From Streptomyces formicae (GTDB taxonomy: Bacteria; Actinomycetota; Actinomycetes; Streptomycetales; Streptomycetaceae), in the NCBI RefSeq assembly GCF_022647665.1, contig NZ_CP071872.1:1364001-1428000 (forward strand): 64,000 nucleotides of DNA, given 5' to 3'. The notes under the pieces were generated by a model that worked only from the letters and a program-made list of their open reading frames with translations, was not told where the DNA came from and made no database searches. Position 1 is the first letter of the stretch. Each line of letters opens with the position of its first letter. The position numbers were made by a program, and so were the translations under genes. This document shows, piece after piece, positions 41,953 to 51,484 of this stretch.

Positions 41953-42241
41953 CGCCGGCGATCACCAGCATGATCGAGACGATCTTCAAGGTGGAGGCCA
42001 CCTCGCCGAGGAAGATTATCCCGTAGATCGCCGTGCCCGAGGCGCCGATCCCCGTCCACACCGCGTACGCGGGGCCGATCTCCAGCCTCTTCAGGGAAAG
42101 GGTCAGCAGCCCGAAGCTGCTCATGGCGAAGACGGCGAATGCGATGGTCGGCCAGAGCCGGGTGAAGCCGTGCGACAGCTTCAGACAGATCGCGAACCCC
42201 GTTTCCAGCAGTCCGGCAACCACTACGAGCAGCCACGCCAT
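41918..42241 (-). CDS. SMR-family exporter (SugE/Gdx-like)
   Basis: A 107-aa protein with four transmembrane helices. It has the essential Glu in the first helix (LLETGFAICLKLS, Glu13) and the GPAYAVWTGIGASGTAIYGI signature. The WTGIG and LETG text favours the SugE/Gdx guanidinium exporter branch over EmrE-type multidrug pumps. It works as a dual-topology dimer driven by protons. Convergent with, and overlapping, the TetR gene. Confidence 0.88.
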   Translation of the reverse strand: MAWLLVVVAGLLETGFAICLKLSHGFTRLWPTIAFAVFAMSSFGLLTLSLKRLEIGPAYAVWTGIGASGTAIYGIIFLGEVASTLKIVSIMLVIAGVIGLQLSSPAH

Positions 42242-42364
42242 GGTCAGTGCCTCCCGCGTCCCCAGTCCCGCGTCCAGTGACTGCTACGTCTCGCTTGGTG
42301 CGATTATGCACTTACCAATGGCGGTCGCCCGCAAACGTGCGCGGCCCGATCGCTGCGCGTCGTC

Positions 42365-43375
42365 TCAGTCGCCGTCGCGCCGCTCGCGGGTGGCCAGCAG
42401 TCGCCTCAGTGAGTAGAGACGCGCCGGATCGGCGTTTCCCTGAGCCACGTAGTCGTCCAGCGCGCAGTCGGGCTCGTCGTGCGAGCAGGCGCGCGGACAG
42501 CCCTCCGTGCCCGGTTCGAGGTCGGGGAAGGCGTGGATGACCCGGGACGGGTCGACATGGTGCAGCCCGAAGGACCGCACGCCCGGGGTGTCGATCACCC
42601 AGCCGTCGTCGCCCGCGAGGGGGAGTGCGAGCGCCGAGGTGGTGGTGTGCCGGCCGCGGCCCGTGACCGCGTTCACCACGCCCGTGCTGCGCCACCGGTC
42701 CTTCGGGACAAGGGCGTTGACCAGGGTCGTCTTGCCGACGCCCGAGTGGCCGACGAACGCGGTGGTCCGGCCCTTGAGGTGTTCGAAGACCCGGTCGGCC
42801 GCGACGCCGCCCACGAACTCGTCGTGGGTGGTGACGACATGGGGGATGCCGAGCGCGCCGTAGAGGTCCAGCAGCTTCTCCGCGGGCGCCAGGTCGGACT
42901 TGGTCAGCACCAGCAGCGGCTCGAGGCCGCCGGCGTAGGCCGCGACGAGGCAGCGGTCGATCAGCCGGGGCCGCGGCTCGGGGTCGGCGAGTGCGGTGAC
43001 GATGGCCAGCTGGTCGGCGTTGGCGACGACGACGCGCTCGTACGGATCGTCGTCGTCGGCCGTGCGCCGCAGGACGGACGACCGCTCCTCGATGCGGACG
43101 ATGCGGGCGAGCGTGTCCTTCTTGCCGGAGAGATCGCCGACCAGGCTGACCCGGTCGCCCACGACGGCCGCCTTGCGGCCCAGCTCGCGGGCCTTCATCG
43201 CCATCACGGTGCGGTCGTCGACGAGACAGGTGAGCCTGCCCCGGTCGACGGTCAGGACCATCCCCTCCGCCGCGTCCTCGTGCTTCGGGCGGATGTTCGT
43301 ACGGGGGCGGTTGCCCTTGCGGTTGGGGCGGACCCTGACGTCGTCCTCGTCGGTGTGCTTGCCGTAGCGGCGCAT
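42365..43375 (-). CDS. rsgA: ribosome small-subunit GTPase RsgA
   Basis: A 336-aa circularly permuted GTPase. It has an N-terminal OB-fold, then G4 (LTKSDLAP), G1 (GHSGVGKTTLVN) and G3 (DTPGVRSFGL), and a zinc domain with CPRACSHDEPDCAL. It assists late 30S maturation. ATG 43375 is 17 bp from the aroA stop and both read minus, so they are likely one transcript. The basic N-terminus (1-35) is longer than in E. coli. Confidence 0.92.
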   Translation of the reverse strand: MRRYGKHTDEDDVRVRPNRKGNRPRTNIRPKHEDAAEGMVLTVDRGRLTCLVDDRTVMAMKARELGRKAAVVGDRVSLVGDLSGKKDTLARIVRIEERSSVLRRTADDDDPYERVVVANADQLAIVTALADPEPRPRLIDRCLVAAYAGGLEPLLVLTKSDLAPAEKLLDLYGALGIPHVVTTHDEFVGGVAADRVFEHLKGRTTAFVGHSGVGKTTLVNALVPKDRWRSTGVVNAVTGRGRHTTTSALALPLAGDDGWVIDTPGVRSFGLHHVDPSRVIHAFPDLEPGTEGCPRACSHDEPDCALDDYVAQGNADPARLYSLRRLLATRERRDGD

Positions 43376-43391
43376 CTCGTGCCGTCCCCGC

Positions 43392-44741
43392 TCAGTTGCC
43401 CGCGAGCATGTCGGTCCACATCCTCGGGAAGTCCGGCAGGGTCTTGGCCGTCGTCGCCACGTTCTCGATCTCCACGCCCTCGACGGCGAGACCGATGATC
43501 GAGCCGGCCGTCGCCATCCGGTGGTCGTCGTACGTGTGGAACACACCGCCGTGCAGCGGGCGGGGCCGGATGTGCAGACCGTCCTCGGTCTCGGTCACAT
43601 CGCCGCCGAGCTCGTTGATCTCCTTGGTGAGCGCGGCCAGCCGGTCCGTCTCGTGGAGGCGCAGATGGGCGACGCCGCGCAGCGTCGAGGGCGAGTCGGC
43701 GAGGGCGGCGACCGCCGCGATGCCCGGGGTCAGCTCGCCCACCTCGCCCAGGTCGACGTCGATGCCGTGGATCCGGCCGGTGCCCGTGAAGGTCAGCCCG
43801 GCGTCCGTGAGCTCGCAGGAACCGCCCATCTCGGTGAAGATCCCGCGCAGTGCGTCACCGGGCTGGGTGGTGCGCTCGGGCCAGTCGGGGACGGTGACCC
43901 GGCCGCCCGTCACCAGCGCGGCCGCCAGGAACGGCTGGGCGTTGGACAGATCCGGTTCGACGGTCAGATCGCGGCCGAGCAGCGCACCGCTGCGCACCCG
44001 CCACACGTTCGGCTCGCCGCCCGTCTCCGGCTCGTCGACCTGCGCGCCGACCGTACGGAGCATGTCGACGGTCATCCGGATGTGCGGCATCGACGGAAGC
44101 GTCGAGCCCACGTGCCGCACCTCCACGCCCTGGTTGAAGCGCGGAGCCGAGAGCAGCAGGGCGGAGACGAACTGCGACGAGGAGGAGGCGTCGATCTCCA
44201 CCGGGCCGCCGTCCAGCGCCCCGCCGCCGTGCACGGTCATCGGGAGGGCGCCCCGGCTGTCGTCGTCGATCCGGGCGCCCAGCGCACGCAGCGCGTCGAT
44301 CACGCCGCCGAGCGGACGCTCGTACGAGCGGGGGTCGCCGTCGAAGCGGATGGGGCCGTCGGCGAGGGCGGCGACCGGCGGCAGGAAGCGCATCACCGTG
44401 CCGGCGTTGCCGACGTCGACCGTGGCGGGGCCGTGCAGCCCGGCCGGGATGATCCGCCAGGCCTCGCCGCTGTCGGGGCCGCCGGTGGCGGTGGAGCTGG
44501 AGGAGACCTGCTCCTCGATGCCGACACCCATGGCCCGCAGCGCCTCGGCCATCAGCACCGTGTCCCGGGAGCGCAGCGGGCGGCGCAGCCAGCCCGGCTC
44601 GGCGGCCAGCGCCGCGAGGACCAGCGCGCGGTTCGTGACCGACTTGGATCCGGGCACGGTGACCGTCGCGTCGACGGGCCCGCTCGCATGAGGGGCGGGC
44701 CAGAGGTCAGGGTGCTCGGGGTGCACGGGGGTGTCGGTCAT
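43392..44741 (-). CDS. aroA: EPSP synthase (3-phosphoshikimate 1-carboxyvinyltransferase)
   Basis: A 449-aa protein. It has [59 protein letters not shown] and [15 protein letters not shown]. It joins shikimate-3-phosphate and PEP in aromatic amino acid synthesis. The first glyphosate loop reads GNAGT, as in sensitive-type enzymes, although resistance cannot be judged. ATG 44741. Confidence 0.93.
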   Translation of the reverse strand: MTDTPVHPEHPDLWPAPHASGPVDATVTVPGSKSVTNRALVLAALAAEPGWLRRPLRSRDTVLMAEALRAMGVGIEEQVSSSSTATGGPDSGEAWRIIPAGLHGPATVDVGNAGTVMRFLPPVAALADGPIRFDGDPRSYERPLGGVIDALRALGARIDDDSRGALPMTVHGGGALDGGPVEIDASSSSQFVSALLLSAPRFNQGVEVRHVGSTLPSMPHIRMTVDMLRTVGAQVDEPETGGEPNVWRVRSGALLGRDLTVEPDLSNAQPFLAAALVTGGRVTVPDWPERTTQPGDALRGIFTEMGGSCELTDAGLTFTGTGRIHGIDVDLGEVGELTPGIAAVAALADSPSTLRGVAHLRLHETDRLAALTKEINELGGDVTETEDGLHIRPRPLHGGVFHTYDDHRMATAGSIIGLAVEGVEIENVATTAKTLPDFPRMWTDMLAGN

Positions 44742-44788
44742 GGCCCTCACTTTAGTGGCCCGGGGCAGCCAGGGCCGATCCCCGGCGG

Positions 44789-45481
44789 TCACAGACCGAG
44801 CAGCCAGCGACCGCCCCCGATCAGCGAGCACAGCGACACGGCATGGAAGAGGAAGAACCACATCGCGGCCGGTACGTGCGTCAGCCGCGCCAGCTGGTCC
44901 GCGTCCGAGTCCGGCGCCCCTCCGCGGCGCCGCTTGGCCTGCAGCTCGAAGGCCGGGCGCACGCCGCCGAGCAGCAGGAACCACACCGCCGCGTACGCGA
45001 ACGCCGCCTGCACGCCCGGCTCGGTCAGCCACGACACCAGCAGGAACGCGGCACCCGTGAGGATCACGGTGATCGCCCCGTACGCGTTGCGGATCATCAC
45101 CAGCATCGCGACCAGCAGCGCCGTCGCCACCCACAGCAGCAGCGTGATGCGGTGGTCGGCGAGCAGCCAGGCACCGCCGAGGCCGAGCAGCGGCGGGGCC
45201 GTGTAGCCCGCGGCCGCGGTGAGGATCATGCCGAGGCCGGTCGGCCTGCCGCGGCTGACGGTGAGGCCGCTGGTGTCGGAGTGCAGCCGGATGCCCTGCA
45301 AGTGCCGACCGGTGACCAGGGCGACGAGCCCGTGGCCGCCCTCGTGGGCGATGGTGATCGCGTTGCGGGACAGCCGCCATATCGCGTGCGGGACGACCGC
45401 GACGAGCGCGAGCGCGGCCGTGCCGGCGACCAGCCACAGCTCGGGCGCGGGCTGGGTGCCGAAGACTTCGGGTGTGGCCAT
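44789..45481 (-). CDS. M50-family membrane metalloprotease
   Basis: A 230-aa protein with the zinc motif HEGGH (about residue 46) and several hydrophobic helices. It matches the 'M50B-like' actinobacterial peptidase family. It probably cleaves within the membrane, but no partner or anti-sigma substrate is encoded nearby. ATG 45481 is 49 bp from the divergent SRAP gene's start. Confidence 0.85.
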   Translation of the reverse strand: MATPEVFGTQPAPELWLVAGTAALALVAVVPHAIWRLSRNAITIAHEGGHGLVALVTGRHLQGIRLHSDTSGLTVSRGRPTGLGMILTAAAGYTAPPLLGLGGAWLLADHRITLLLWVATALLVAMLVMIRNAYGAITVILTGAAFLLVSWLTEPGVQAAFAYAAVWFLLLGGVRPAFELQAKRRRGGAPDSDADQLARLTHVPAAMWFFLFHAVSLCSLIGGGRWLLGL

Positions 45482-45530
45482 GTCCGGGGTGGCTCCTCGG
45501 GAGGGTCGGGGTCGTGGCAGTGTGGCACTT

Positions 45531-46346
45531 ATGTGCGGACGGTATGCAGCGAGTCGCAGGCCCGAGGACCTGACCGGACTGTTCCATGTCGAGAAGTGGG
45601 AGCCCGCGGAGACCCTGGCCCCCGACTGGAACGTGGCCCCGACGAAGGAGGTCTACGCGGTACTCGAACGTCCTCTGAAGGACGCGGACGACCGCCGTCC
45701 GGTTCGCCAGCTGCGGAAACTCAAGTGGGGACTCGTCCCGTCCTTCGCCAAGACCCCCGAGGGCGCGGCCCGGATGATCAACGCCCGCGCGGAGACCGTC
45801 CACGAGAAGCCCTCGTTCCGCAGGCCCTTCCTCGCCCGCCGCTGCATCCTGCCCGCCGACGGCTACTACGAGTGGGTCACCGGCTCCGACGAGCGGCAGC
45901 TGGAGGTGGAGGGGAAGAAGAAGCGGCCCCGCAAGCAGCCGTACTTCGTCACTCCGGCCGACGGCTCGGTCTTCGCGATGGCCGGGCTCTACGAGTTCTG
46001 GCGCGACAAGACGCTGCCCGCGGACCACCCGCAGTCCTGGTGGGTGACCTGCTCGGTGATCACCACCGAGGCGGAGACGAGTCCGCTGGCCGTCGCGCCC
46101 GCCGACGGCCCGCACGCGCTGTCCGACATCCATCCGCGGATGCCGCTGATGCTGACGGAGGACCGCTGGGACGCCTGGCTCGATCCCGCCCGAACGGACC
46201 CGGACGAGGTGAAGGCGCTGCTCGCAGCGCCGCCGCCCGGGCTGATGCGGGCGTACCCGGTGGCCACCGCGGTCTCCAACGTGCGCAACAACGGGCCGGA
46301 GCTGGTGGAGGAGCTGGAGGCCCCCGAGGTGAGCACGCTGTTCTGA
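45531..46346 (+). CDS. SRAP protein (HMCES/YedK-type abasic-site sensor)
   Basis: A 271-aa SRAP-domain protein. It starts MCGRYAAS, with the catalytic Cys2 exposed after Met removal. It also has [35 protein letters not shown] and [12 protein letters not shown] (catalytic His). The family crosslinks covalently to abasic sites in single-stranded DNA to protect them. ATG 45531. A lysine-rich insert ([11 protein letters not shown], about 125) may help DNA binding. Confidence 0.92.
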   Translation: MCGRYAASRRPEDLTGLFHVEKWEPAETLAPDWNVAPTKEVYAVLERPLKDADDRRPVRQLRKLKWGLVPSFAKTPEGAARMINARAETVHEKPSFRRPFLARRCILPADGYYEWVTGSDERQLEVEGKKKRPRKQPYFVTPADGSVFAMAGLYEFWRDKTLPADHPQSWWVTCSVITTEAETSPLAVAPADGPHALSDIHPRMPLMLTEDRWDAWLDPARTDPDEVKALLAAPPPGLMRAYPVATAVSNVRNNGPELVEELEAPEVSTLF

Positions 46347-46381
46347 CGCGTGCGCCGCTTCCCGCACGTCCGGGGACTCCC

Positions 46382-46480
46382 CGCACCTGTGGCACCTGCG
46401 GTATCTGCGGCACCTGCGGCACCTGCGGCACCTGCGGCGCATACGGCACCTGCGGCACCTGCGGCGCATACGGCGCTCGC
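46382..46480. repeat. 9-bp minisatellite, CACCTGCGG
   Basis: About eleven 9-bp units, mostly CACCTGCGG, with CGCATACGG inserted twice in a higher-order pattern. They fill most of the gap between the SRAP stop and the next gene. All units keep the same register, so the copy number could change by slippage. Confidence 0.85.
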
Positions 46481-46506
46481 GCTGCGCAGGGTGTGAGACT
46501 GCTGTC

Positions 46507-47175
46507 GTGACAGAGAGCGAGATCGTCGAGACACCCGCAGGTGACGCCCGCATCACCTGGCACCCCGCGACCGGCAGGGCCCGGCTCGTGCTGGCCGTCA
46601 GTCATGGCGCCGGCGGCGGCATCCACGCCCGCGACCTCCAGGCCCTCGCCGCCGATCTGCCTGCCGAGGGGGTGACCGTCGCCCTCGTGGAGCAGCCCTG
46701 GCGGGTGGCGGGCAAGAAGGTCGCGCCCGCGCCGAAGACCCTCGACACCGGCTGGCGCGGGCTGTGGCCCGCACTGGAGAAGAAGGGCCTGCCCGTCGTG
46801 GCGGGCGGGCGCAGCGCCGGTGCGCGCGTGGCCTGCCGTACGGCGCGCGAGCTGGGCGCCCGTGCCGTCCTCGCGCTGAGCTTCCCGCTGCACCCGCCGG
46901 GCCGGCCCGAGAAGTCCCGGGCGGACGAGCTGCTCGGCGCCGGGGTGCCCGTCCTCGTCGTCCAGGGCGGCAACGACCCCTTCGGGAAGCCGGAGGAGTT
47001 CCCCGAGGGCGATTACGAGCTGATCGAGGTGGATGCCGCCGATCACGGGCTCTCCGTGCCCAAGCGGGCGGCGCTGACCCAGGAGGAGGCGCTGGCCGTG
47101 GTCGTCGGGGGCGTACGGAAGTGGATCACGGCCCTGCGCGGACAGCCTCCGGCGCGGGCAGCCCTACGCGCATAG
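46507..47175 (+). CDS. alpha/beta hydrolase (KANL3/Tex30-like)
   Basis: A 222-aa hydrolase. The oxyanion region is [13 protein letters not shown], the nucleophile elbow is [10 protein letters not shown] (Ser about 101), the Asp is near VQGGNDPFG, and the His is in [12 protein letters not shown] 46507 is used. The substrate is unknown. The 9-bp minisatellite ends about 27 bp upstream, so its promoter region is repeat-rich. Confidence 0.85.
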   Translation: MTESEIVETPAGDARITWHPATGRARLVLAVSHGAGGGIHARDLQALAADLPAEGVTVALVEQPWRVAGKKVAPAPKTLDTGWRGLWPALEKKGLPVVAGGRSAGARVACRTARELGARAVLALSFPLHPPGRPEKSRADELLGAGVPVLVVQGGNDPFGKPEEFPEGDYELIEVDAADHGLSVPKRAALTQEEALAVVVGGVRKWITALRGQPPARAALRA

Positions 47176-47182
47176 CCCCCTG

Positions 47183-47209
47183 GGAATAGCGGACCGGCGC
47201 ATCGCTGTT
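47183..47209 (+). promoter_or_regulatory. SigR-type autoregulatory promoter of sigR
   Basis: GGAAT (47183-47187), 19 bp, GTT (47207-47209), close to the SigR consensus. It lies upstream of the long-form ATG (47256) and so would drive the longer SigR' isoform, as at sigRp2 in S. coelicolor. Confidence 0.6.
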
Positions 47210-47447
47210 GTGCCGGACGTCAGCACAGCAGGAGTGTGGAGAGGAAGTCCGTCGCATGGGTTCGACCATCTGCCCCAGCCGCTCGCGCGCCTCCGACCTG
47301 ATGGGTATCCCCTCGGCCGGAGATTGGGGGAGGACGGTCCTTCCCGCGGCCAGGACCGGCGCCCTTGGGGCGGCGGGCGGAGCGGTTGGTCGTCTATCCT
47401 CCGATTCGAGCGGGTCCGGTCTCGGTCTCGCCACAGCGTTGGAGGAG

Positions 47448-48098
47448 GTGGGTCCGGTCACTGGGACCGACGACGGCCGCACGACCGAAGAAACGGCCGC
47501 CGAGCGCAACGCACGATTCGAGCGGGACGCCCTCGGCTACCTCGACCAGATGTACTCGGCCGCGCTGCGCATGACGCGCAACCCGGCGGACGCCGAGGAT
47601 CTCGTACAGGAGACGTACGCGAAGGCGTACGGCTCCTTCCACCAGTTCCGGGAGGGCACCAACCTCAAGGCCTGGATGTACCGCATCCTCACCAACACCT
47701 TCATCAACTCGTACCGCAAGAAGCAGCGCGAGCCGCAGCGCAGCGCCGCCGAGGAGATCGAGGACTGGCAGCTCGCGCGCGCCGAGTCGCACATGTCGAC
47801 GGGCCTGCGCTCCGCCGAGTCCCAGGCGCTCGACCACCTGCCGGACTCCGACGTGAAGGAAGCCCTCCAGGCGATCCCGGAGGAATTCCGCATCGCCGTC
47901 TATCTCGCGGACGTAGAGGGCTTTGCCTACAAGGAGATCGCGGACATCATGGGAACTCCCATCGGTACGGTGATGTCCCGACTGCACCGGGGCCGCCGCC
48001 AGTTGCGCGGAATGCTCGAGGACTACGCCCGTGACCGCGGGCTGGTTCCCGCAGGCGCCGGGGAGTCGACGAACGATCGGAAAGGCTCGGGCTCATGA
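47448..48098 (+). CDS. sigR: ECF sigma factor SigR (thiol/disulfide stress)
   Basis: A 216-aa group IV sigma factor. Region 2 is [20 protein letters not shown], then [17 protein letters not shown]. Region 4 is [19 protein letters not shown], then [20 protein letters not shown]. It directs RNA polymerase to GGAAT-N18-GTT promoters under disulfide stress. GTG 47448 gives the standard protein. An in-frame ATG at 47256 (after GAGAGGAAG) adds 64 residues and corresponds to the unstable SigR' form. The next gene, its anti-sigma factor, overlaps its stop (ATGA). Confidence 0.95.
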   Translation: MGPVTGTDDGRTTEETAAERNARFERDALGYLDQMYSAALRMTRNPADAEDLVQETYAKAYGSFHQFREGTNLKAWMYRILTNTFINSYRKKQREPQRSAAEEIEDWQLARAESHMSTGLRSAESQALDHLPDSDVKEALQAIPEEFRIAVYLADVEGFAYKEIADIMGTPIGTVMSRLHRGRRQLRGMLEDYARDRGLVPAGAGESTNDRKGSGS

Positions 48099-48412
48099 GC
48101 TGCGGAGAGCCGCACGAGACGGATTGCGAAGAGGTTCTCGACCATCTCTACGAGTTCCTCGACCGCGAGATGCCCGATGCCGACTGCACCAAGTTCGAGA
48201 CGCACTTCGAGGAGTGCTCGCCGTGCCTGGAGAAGTACGGCCTGGAGCAGGCAGTGAAGAAGCTCGTCAAGCGCTGCTGCGGCCATGACGACGTGCCCGT
48301 GGATCTGCGGGCCAAGGTCATGGGCCGGATCGAGCTCATCAGGTCGGGCCAGACGGTGCCGGACCACGATGTGACGGCGGCCGGGGCGGACGTGCCGAGC
48401 GCGGCGGAGTAA
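48095..48412 (+). CDS. rsrA: zinc-binding anti-sigma factor RsrA
   Basis: A 105-aa ZAS-family anti-sigma factor. The zinc set is Cys11, His37, Cys41, Cys44 (HFEECSPC), with further Cys at 3, 31, 61 and 62. Reduced zinc-bound RsrA holds SigR; a disulfide between zinc ligands releases it. The ATG overlaps the sigR stop. All cysteines known to matter are present. Confidence 0.95.
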   Translation: MSCGEPHETDCEEVLDHLYEFLDREMPDADCTKFETHFEECSPCLEKYGLEQAVKKLVKRCCGHDDVPVDLRAKVMGRIELIRSGQTVPDHDVTAAGADVPSAAE

Positions 48413-48433
48413 CCCGGCCACACCCCGACGCGA

Positions 48434-48464
48434 TGAGGGGCGCACCGAAAAGGTGCGCCCCTCA
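48434..48464 (+). terminator. terminator of sigR-rsrA
   Basis: TGAGGGGCGCACC and GGTGCGCCCCTCA form a perfect 13-bp stem with a 5-nt loop (GAAAA), 21 bp past the rsrA stop. Confidence 0.8.
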
Positions 48465-48592
48465 CGCGTGTCACCCGATGGTGCTAATCGGTCGTATCCG
48501 GCCGCCCCGGATCCTTCAACTCGCTAGCCTGACCCTCTATTTGAGAGTTGTACGGAGCTGTTCGGGGGCGGCCGAGGAAGGGCTGACGGCGG

Positions 48593-50047
48593 GTGAGAGG
48601 CATTCCGGGCGGGGCGCGCGCATTGATTCTCTGCGCCGTGGTGTGTGCCGGTGCATGCGCGCTCCCTTCGGTGCTCCCCGGCGCTCAGGTCCCCTGGGGC
48701 ACGGTCGCCCTGATCGCGGCGGTCTACGCGGTGTGCGAGATGCCCGCCCGCTGTCCCTTCCTCGGACGGTTCCCCGGCGGATCCGTGCCGATGAGCGCCG
48801 GATCGTTCTTCCCCGTCCTCCTGGCAGCCGCCCTGCTGCTGCCGCCCGCCGCGGCGGCGCTGGCCGCGGTGCCGGGCGCGGTCGTCGCCGGGGTCGAGCA
48901 GCGGCCCGCGGGCGCCCGGCGGCTCTGGCGGGCCGCGCAGCTCGCCCTCGCCGCCTGGGCCGCGTCCTGGACCGCCGTGCGCTGCGGCGGGCTGGGCGCA
49001 GCCCCCGACTTTCCGCGGGCGCTGCTGCCGGCCGGGGCGGCCGCGCTGGCGTTCTGCCTGGTGCTGACCGCACTGGACGGGGCGATCCTGGCCACGGCCG
49101 AGCGGCTGCCGCCGCGTGCGGCCTGGGGCGGACTGCTGTCGCGCTCGCTCGCCCCGCACACCGCCCACGGGCTGGCCGGGCTCATGATGGCCGTGCTCTG
49201 GCGCAGCCCGTACGGGCCGCTGTCCGCGCTGTTCGTCCTCCTGCCGATGTACATCTCGTGCTGGGTCTTCGCCCAGTACCACCGCGAGCAGCACGCCCAC
49301 CGGTCCACCATCCGCGCCCTCGTCCAGGCCGTCGACATCAAGGACAGGTACACGCGCGGGCACAGCGAGCGGGTGGGGCAGGCGTCCGTGCTGATCGCAC
49401 GCGAGCTGGGCATGGACGAGGAGCGGCTGGAGGTCCTGCGCTTCGCCGGGATCCTCCACGACGTCGGCAAGCTCGGCGTCCCCACCCGGGTGCTGCGCAA
49501 GGACGGTCCGCTCAGCCCGGAGGAGCGACAGGTGATCGAGCTCCACCCGGAGTACGGGCACGAGATGGTGCGCGGCATCGGATTCCTGGGCGAGGCCAGG
49601 GCGGCGATCCTGCACCACCACGAACGGCTCGACGGCAGCGGCTACCCGTACGGTCTCACCGGCCGCCGGATCCCCGAGTTCGCCCGCGTTGTCGCCGTCG
49701 CCGACGCCTTCGACGCGATGACCTCGACCCGTTCCTACCGGCGGGCGCGCCCGGTCGCGACGGCGGTCGAGGAGCTGAAGCGCTGCTCGGGCACCCAGTT
49801 CGACCCCCAGATGGTGCGTGCTCTCGTCCGGGCCCTGGCCCGCCACGGCTGGCAGACCGAGGTCACCGCGGACGAGCCCCCACCGCCGGGCGCACCCCCG
49901 CCGCACCGGGGGCCCTCGGCCGTGCCGGCGCCCGCCCCGGCAGGCGAGCCCCGTGGCAAGCACGAGCCCCGTGCGCCCCGTGTGGTCGAGGCCGTCACCG
50001 GGGCGCGGGCCGCACGCGAGGGCATCGGCCGACGGCGGGACGGATGA
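48593..50047 (+). CDS. membrane HD-GYP domain protein
   Basis: A 484-aa protein. Five to six N-terminal transmembrane helices (1-225) are followed by a full HD-GYP phosphodiesterase-like domain (about 240-420): HSERV, HDVGKLGVP, HPEYGHEM and HHERLDGSGYPYG. The C-terminal ~60 residues are Pro/Arg-rich and disordered. HD-GYP enzymes break down cyclic di-nucleotides. GTG 48593. The next gene starts within its stop and is a related, degenerate HD protein. Confidence 0.88.
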   Translation: MRGIPGGARALILCAVVCAGACALPSVLPGAQVPWGTVALIAAVYAVCEMPARCPFLGRFPGGSVPMSAGSFFPVLLAAALLLPPAAAALAAVPGAVVAGVEQRPAGARRLWRAAQLALAAWAASWTAVRCGGLGAAPDFPRALLPAGAAALAFCLVLTALDGAILATAERLPPRAAWGGLLSRSLAPHTAHGLAGLMMAVLWRSPYGPLSALFVLLPMYISCWVFAQYHREQHAHRSTIRALVQAVDIKDRYTRGHSERVGQASVLIARELGMDEERLEVLRFAGILHDVGKLGVPTRVLRKDGPLSPEERQVIELHPEYGHEMVRGIGFLGEARAAILHHHERLDGSGYPYGLTGRRIPEFARVVAVADAFDAMTSTRSYRRARPVATAVEELKRCSGTQFDPQMVRALVRALARHGWQTEVTADEPPPPGAPPPHRGPSAVPAPAPAGEPRGKHEPRAPRVVEAVTGARAAREGIGRRRDG

Positions 50048-51348
50048 GCGGGCGGAGCGTGCCGGCCACCGTCGCCCTCGTGTACGGCGCGGCCGGCGCG
50101 CTGACCGCGGCGGGACTCGTATGGACGGGATGGACCGGGGTCGACGAGCCCGGCATCGCGCTGGCATTCGGCGTGCTCATCGCCGTCGGCGAGCTGGCCC
50201 GCTGGGGCGCTTCCCGCGAGGAGCGGGAGCCCGCGCCGCTCGGCGCGGCGGGGGCGCTGGCGTACGCGCTGCTCGGTGAGAGCGCCGGCCGTACGACCAC
50301 CCACGGCGTCCTCCAGGTCGTCGCGGTCGTCGTGGCGGGCGCGCTCGCCGGCGCCGTGCCGCACATCGCCCGAGGCCGCGGCCCCGCGCTCGACCACGTC
50401 GCCAGACGGGTGCTCACCGTCGCCTTCGCCGCCGTCTGCTTCCAGCCGCTGCACAACACGGTCGGGAGCCAGGGCGAGTTGGCCGACCGGATCGGCATGG
50501 GCCCGTACGGGCCGTTCTACGCGCTGTATCTGCTGCTGGTGCTCCTGCTCACGGCGCTCTGCGACGCCGTGCTCGCCTCGCTGATGCTGCGCGCCCGCAC
50601 CCGCTACCCGTACGGACCGCTGCTCCGCGACGAGCTGCGCTCGCTCCTCGGCATCGGCTCCGCCGTCTGTGCGACCGGAGCCGTCATGGCGCTCGGCACC
50701 GCCGTCGCCGGGCTCTGGGCGCTGCCCGTCTTCTGTGTGCCGCTCCTGCTGACCCAGCTGTCCTTCCGCCGGTACGCGGCTGTACGCACCACCTACCGCC
50801 AGACGATCGCCTCACTCGCCCGGGCGACCGAGATCGCGGGCTACACCCCGCACGGCCACGCCCGCCGCGTCGCCGCGCTGAGCACCGCCGTCGGCCGCGA
50901 GCTGGGGCTCTCCGGCCCCGAGCTGACCGTTCTGGAGTACGCGGCGCTCATGCACGACATCGGGCAGCTCTCCCTGGTCGACCCCGTACCGGAGGGCGCC
51001 ACCGCTCTGCTCCCGGGCGCCGAGCAGCGCCGGATCGCCCTGCTCGGCGGCGCCGTGGTCCGCCAGACCGGTGTTCCGGCCGCCGTTGCCGTCATCGTCG
51101 AGCGGCAGGCGGACCCGTACCGGGAGCAGCCGCTGCCCGCCCGTATCGTCCGCGCCGTCAATGCGTACGACGACCTCACCGGAGACAGCGCCAAAGGCGC
51201 GCTCGGCGCCCTGGAGCAGCTCCGGCTCGGGACCGCGCACGACTACCAGCCGGAGGTCGTGGAGTCGCTGGCCCGCGTGCTGTCCAGGGGTGTTCCGGCC
51301 CCCGAAGGGCGGTCTGGGCCCCTGCCTGCCTGGGTAACCCATGGGTAA
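50044..51348 (+). CDS. membrane HD-domain protein, degenerate partner
   Basis: A 434-aa protein. Several transmembrane helices (1-240) precede an HD domain with ATEIAGYTPHGHARRV and LMHDIGQLSLV. The GYP motif and the His-His-Glu set of the upstream protein are gone (replaced by VERQADPYREQ). It may be a binding or regulatory partner rather than an active phosphodiesterase. ATG 50044 overlaps the previous stop. Probable heteromer with the upstream protein. Confidence 0.82.
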   Translation: MSGRSVPATVALVYGAAGALTAAGLVWTGWTGVDEPGIALAFGVLIAVGELARWGASREEREPAPLGAAGALAYALLGESAGRTTTHGVLQVVAVVVAGALAGAVPHIARGRGPALDHVARRVLTVAFAAVCFQPLHNTVGSQGELADRIGMGPYGPFYALYLLLVLLLTALCDAVLASLMLRARTRYPYGPLLRDELRSLLGIGSAVCATGAVMALGTAVAGLWALPVFCVPLLLTQLSFRRYAAVRTTYRQTIASLARATEIAGYTPHGHARRVAALSTAVGRELGLSGPELTVLEYAALMHDIGQLSLVDPVPEGATALLPGAEQRRIALLGGAVVRQTGVPAAVAVIVERQADPYREQPLPARIVRAVNAYDDLTGDSAKGALGALEQLRLGTAHDYQPEVVESLARVLSRGVPAPEGRSGPLPAWVTHG

Positions 51349-51484
51349 TGAGCGGGCGTCCGACCGGGCATGGTTGGATGCGATTGACGGCAGATACAAC
51401 AGACACAGCGACCGAGACATCGACAAAGACACAGACAGACATGTGTCCGGGGGAACTGACCCGAGCGACCGGCAGGCGGGAATC

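Noticed and set aside
42242..42320. Guanidine riboswitch before the SMR exporter
   Set aside because: Only a direct repeat GGACGCGGGA was seen; the paired hairpins with ACGR loops of known guanidine-II aptamers are not convincing.
43521..45206. Long plus-strand frame opposite aroA and the M50 gene
   Set aside because: No recognisable domain; the minus-strand genes show clear catalytic motifs.
46382..46480. CRISPR-like array
   Set aside because: Units are 9 bp with no spacers and no cas genes; it is a minisatellite.
51341..51484. N-terminal extension of the TPR protein from ATG 51341
   Set aside because: Low-complexity Asp/Arg text with no expected conservation; GTG 51485 begins the recognisable protein.
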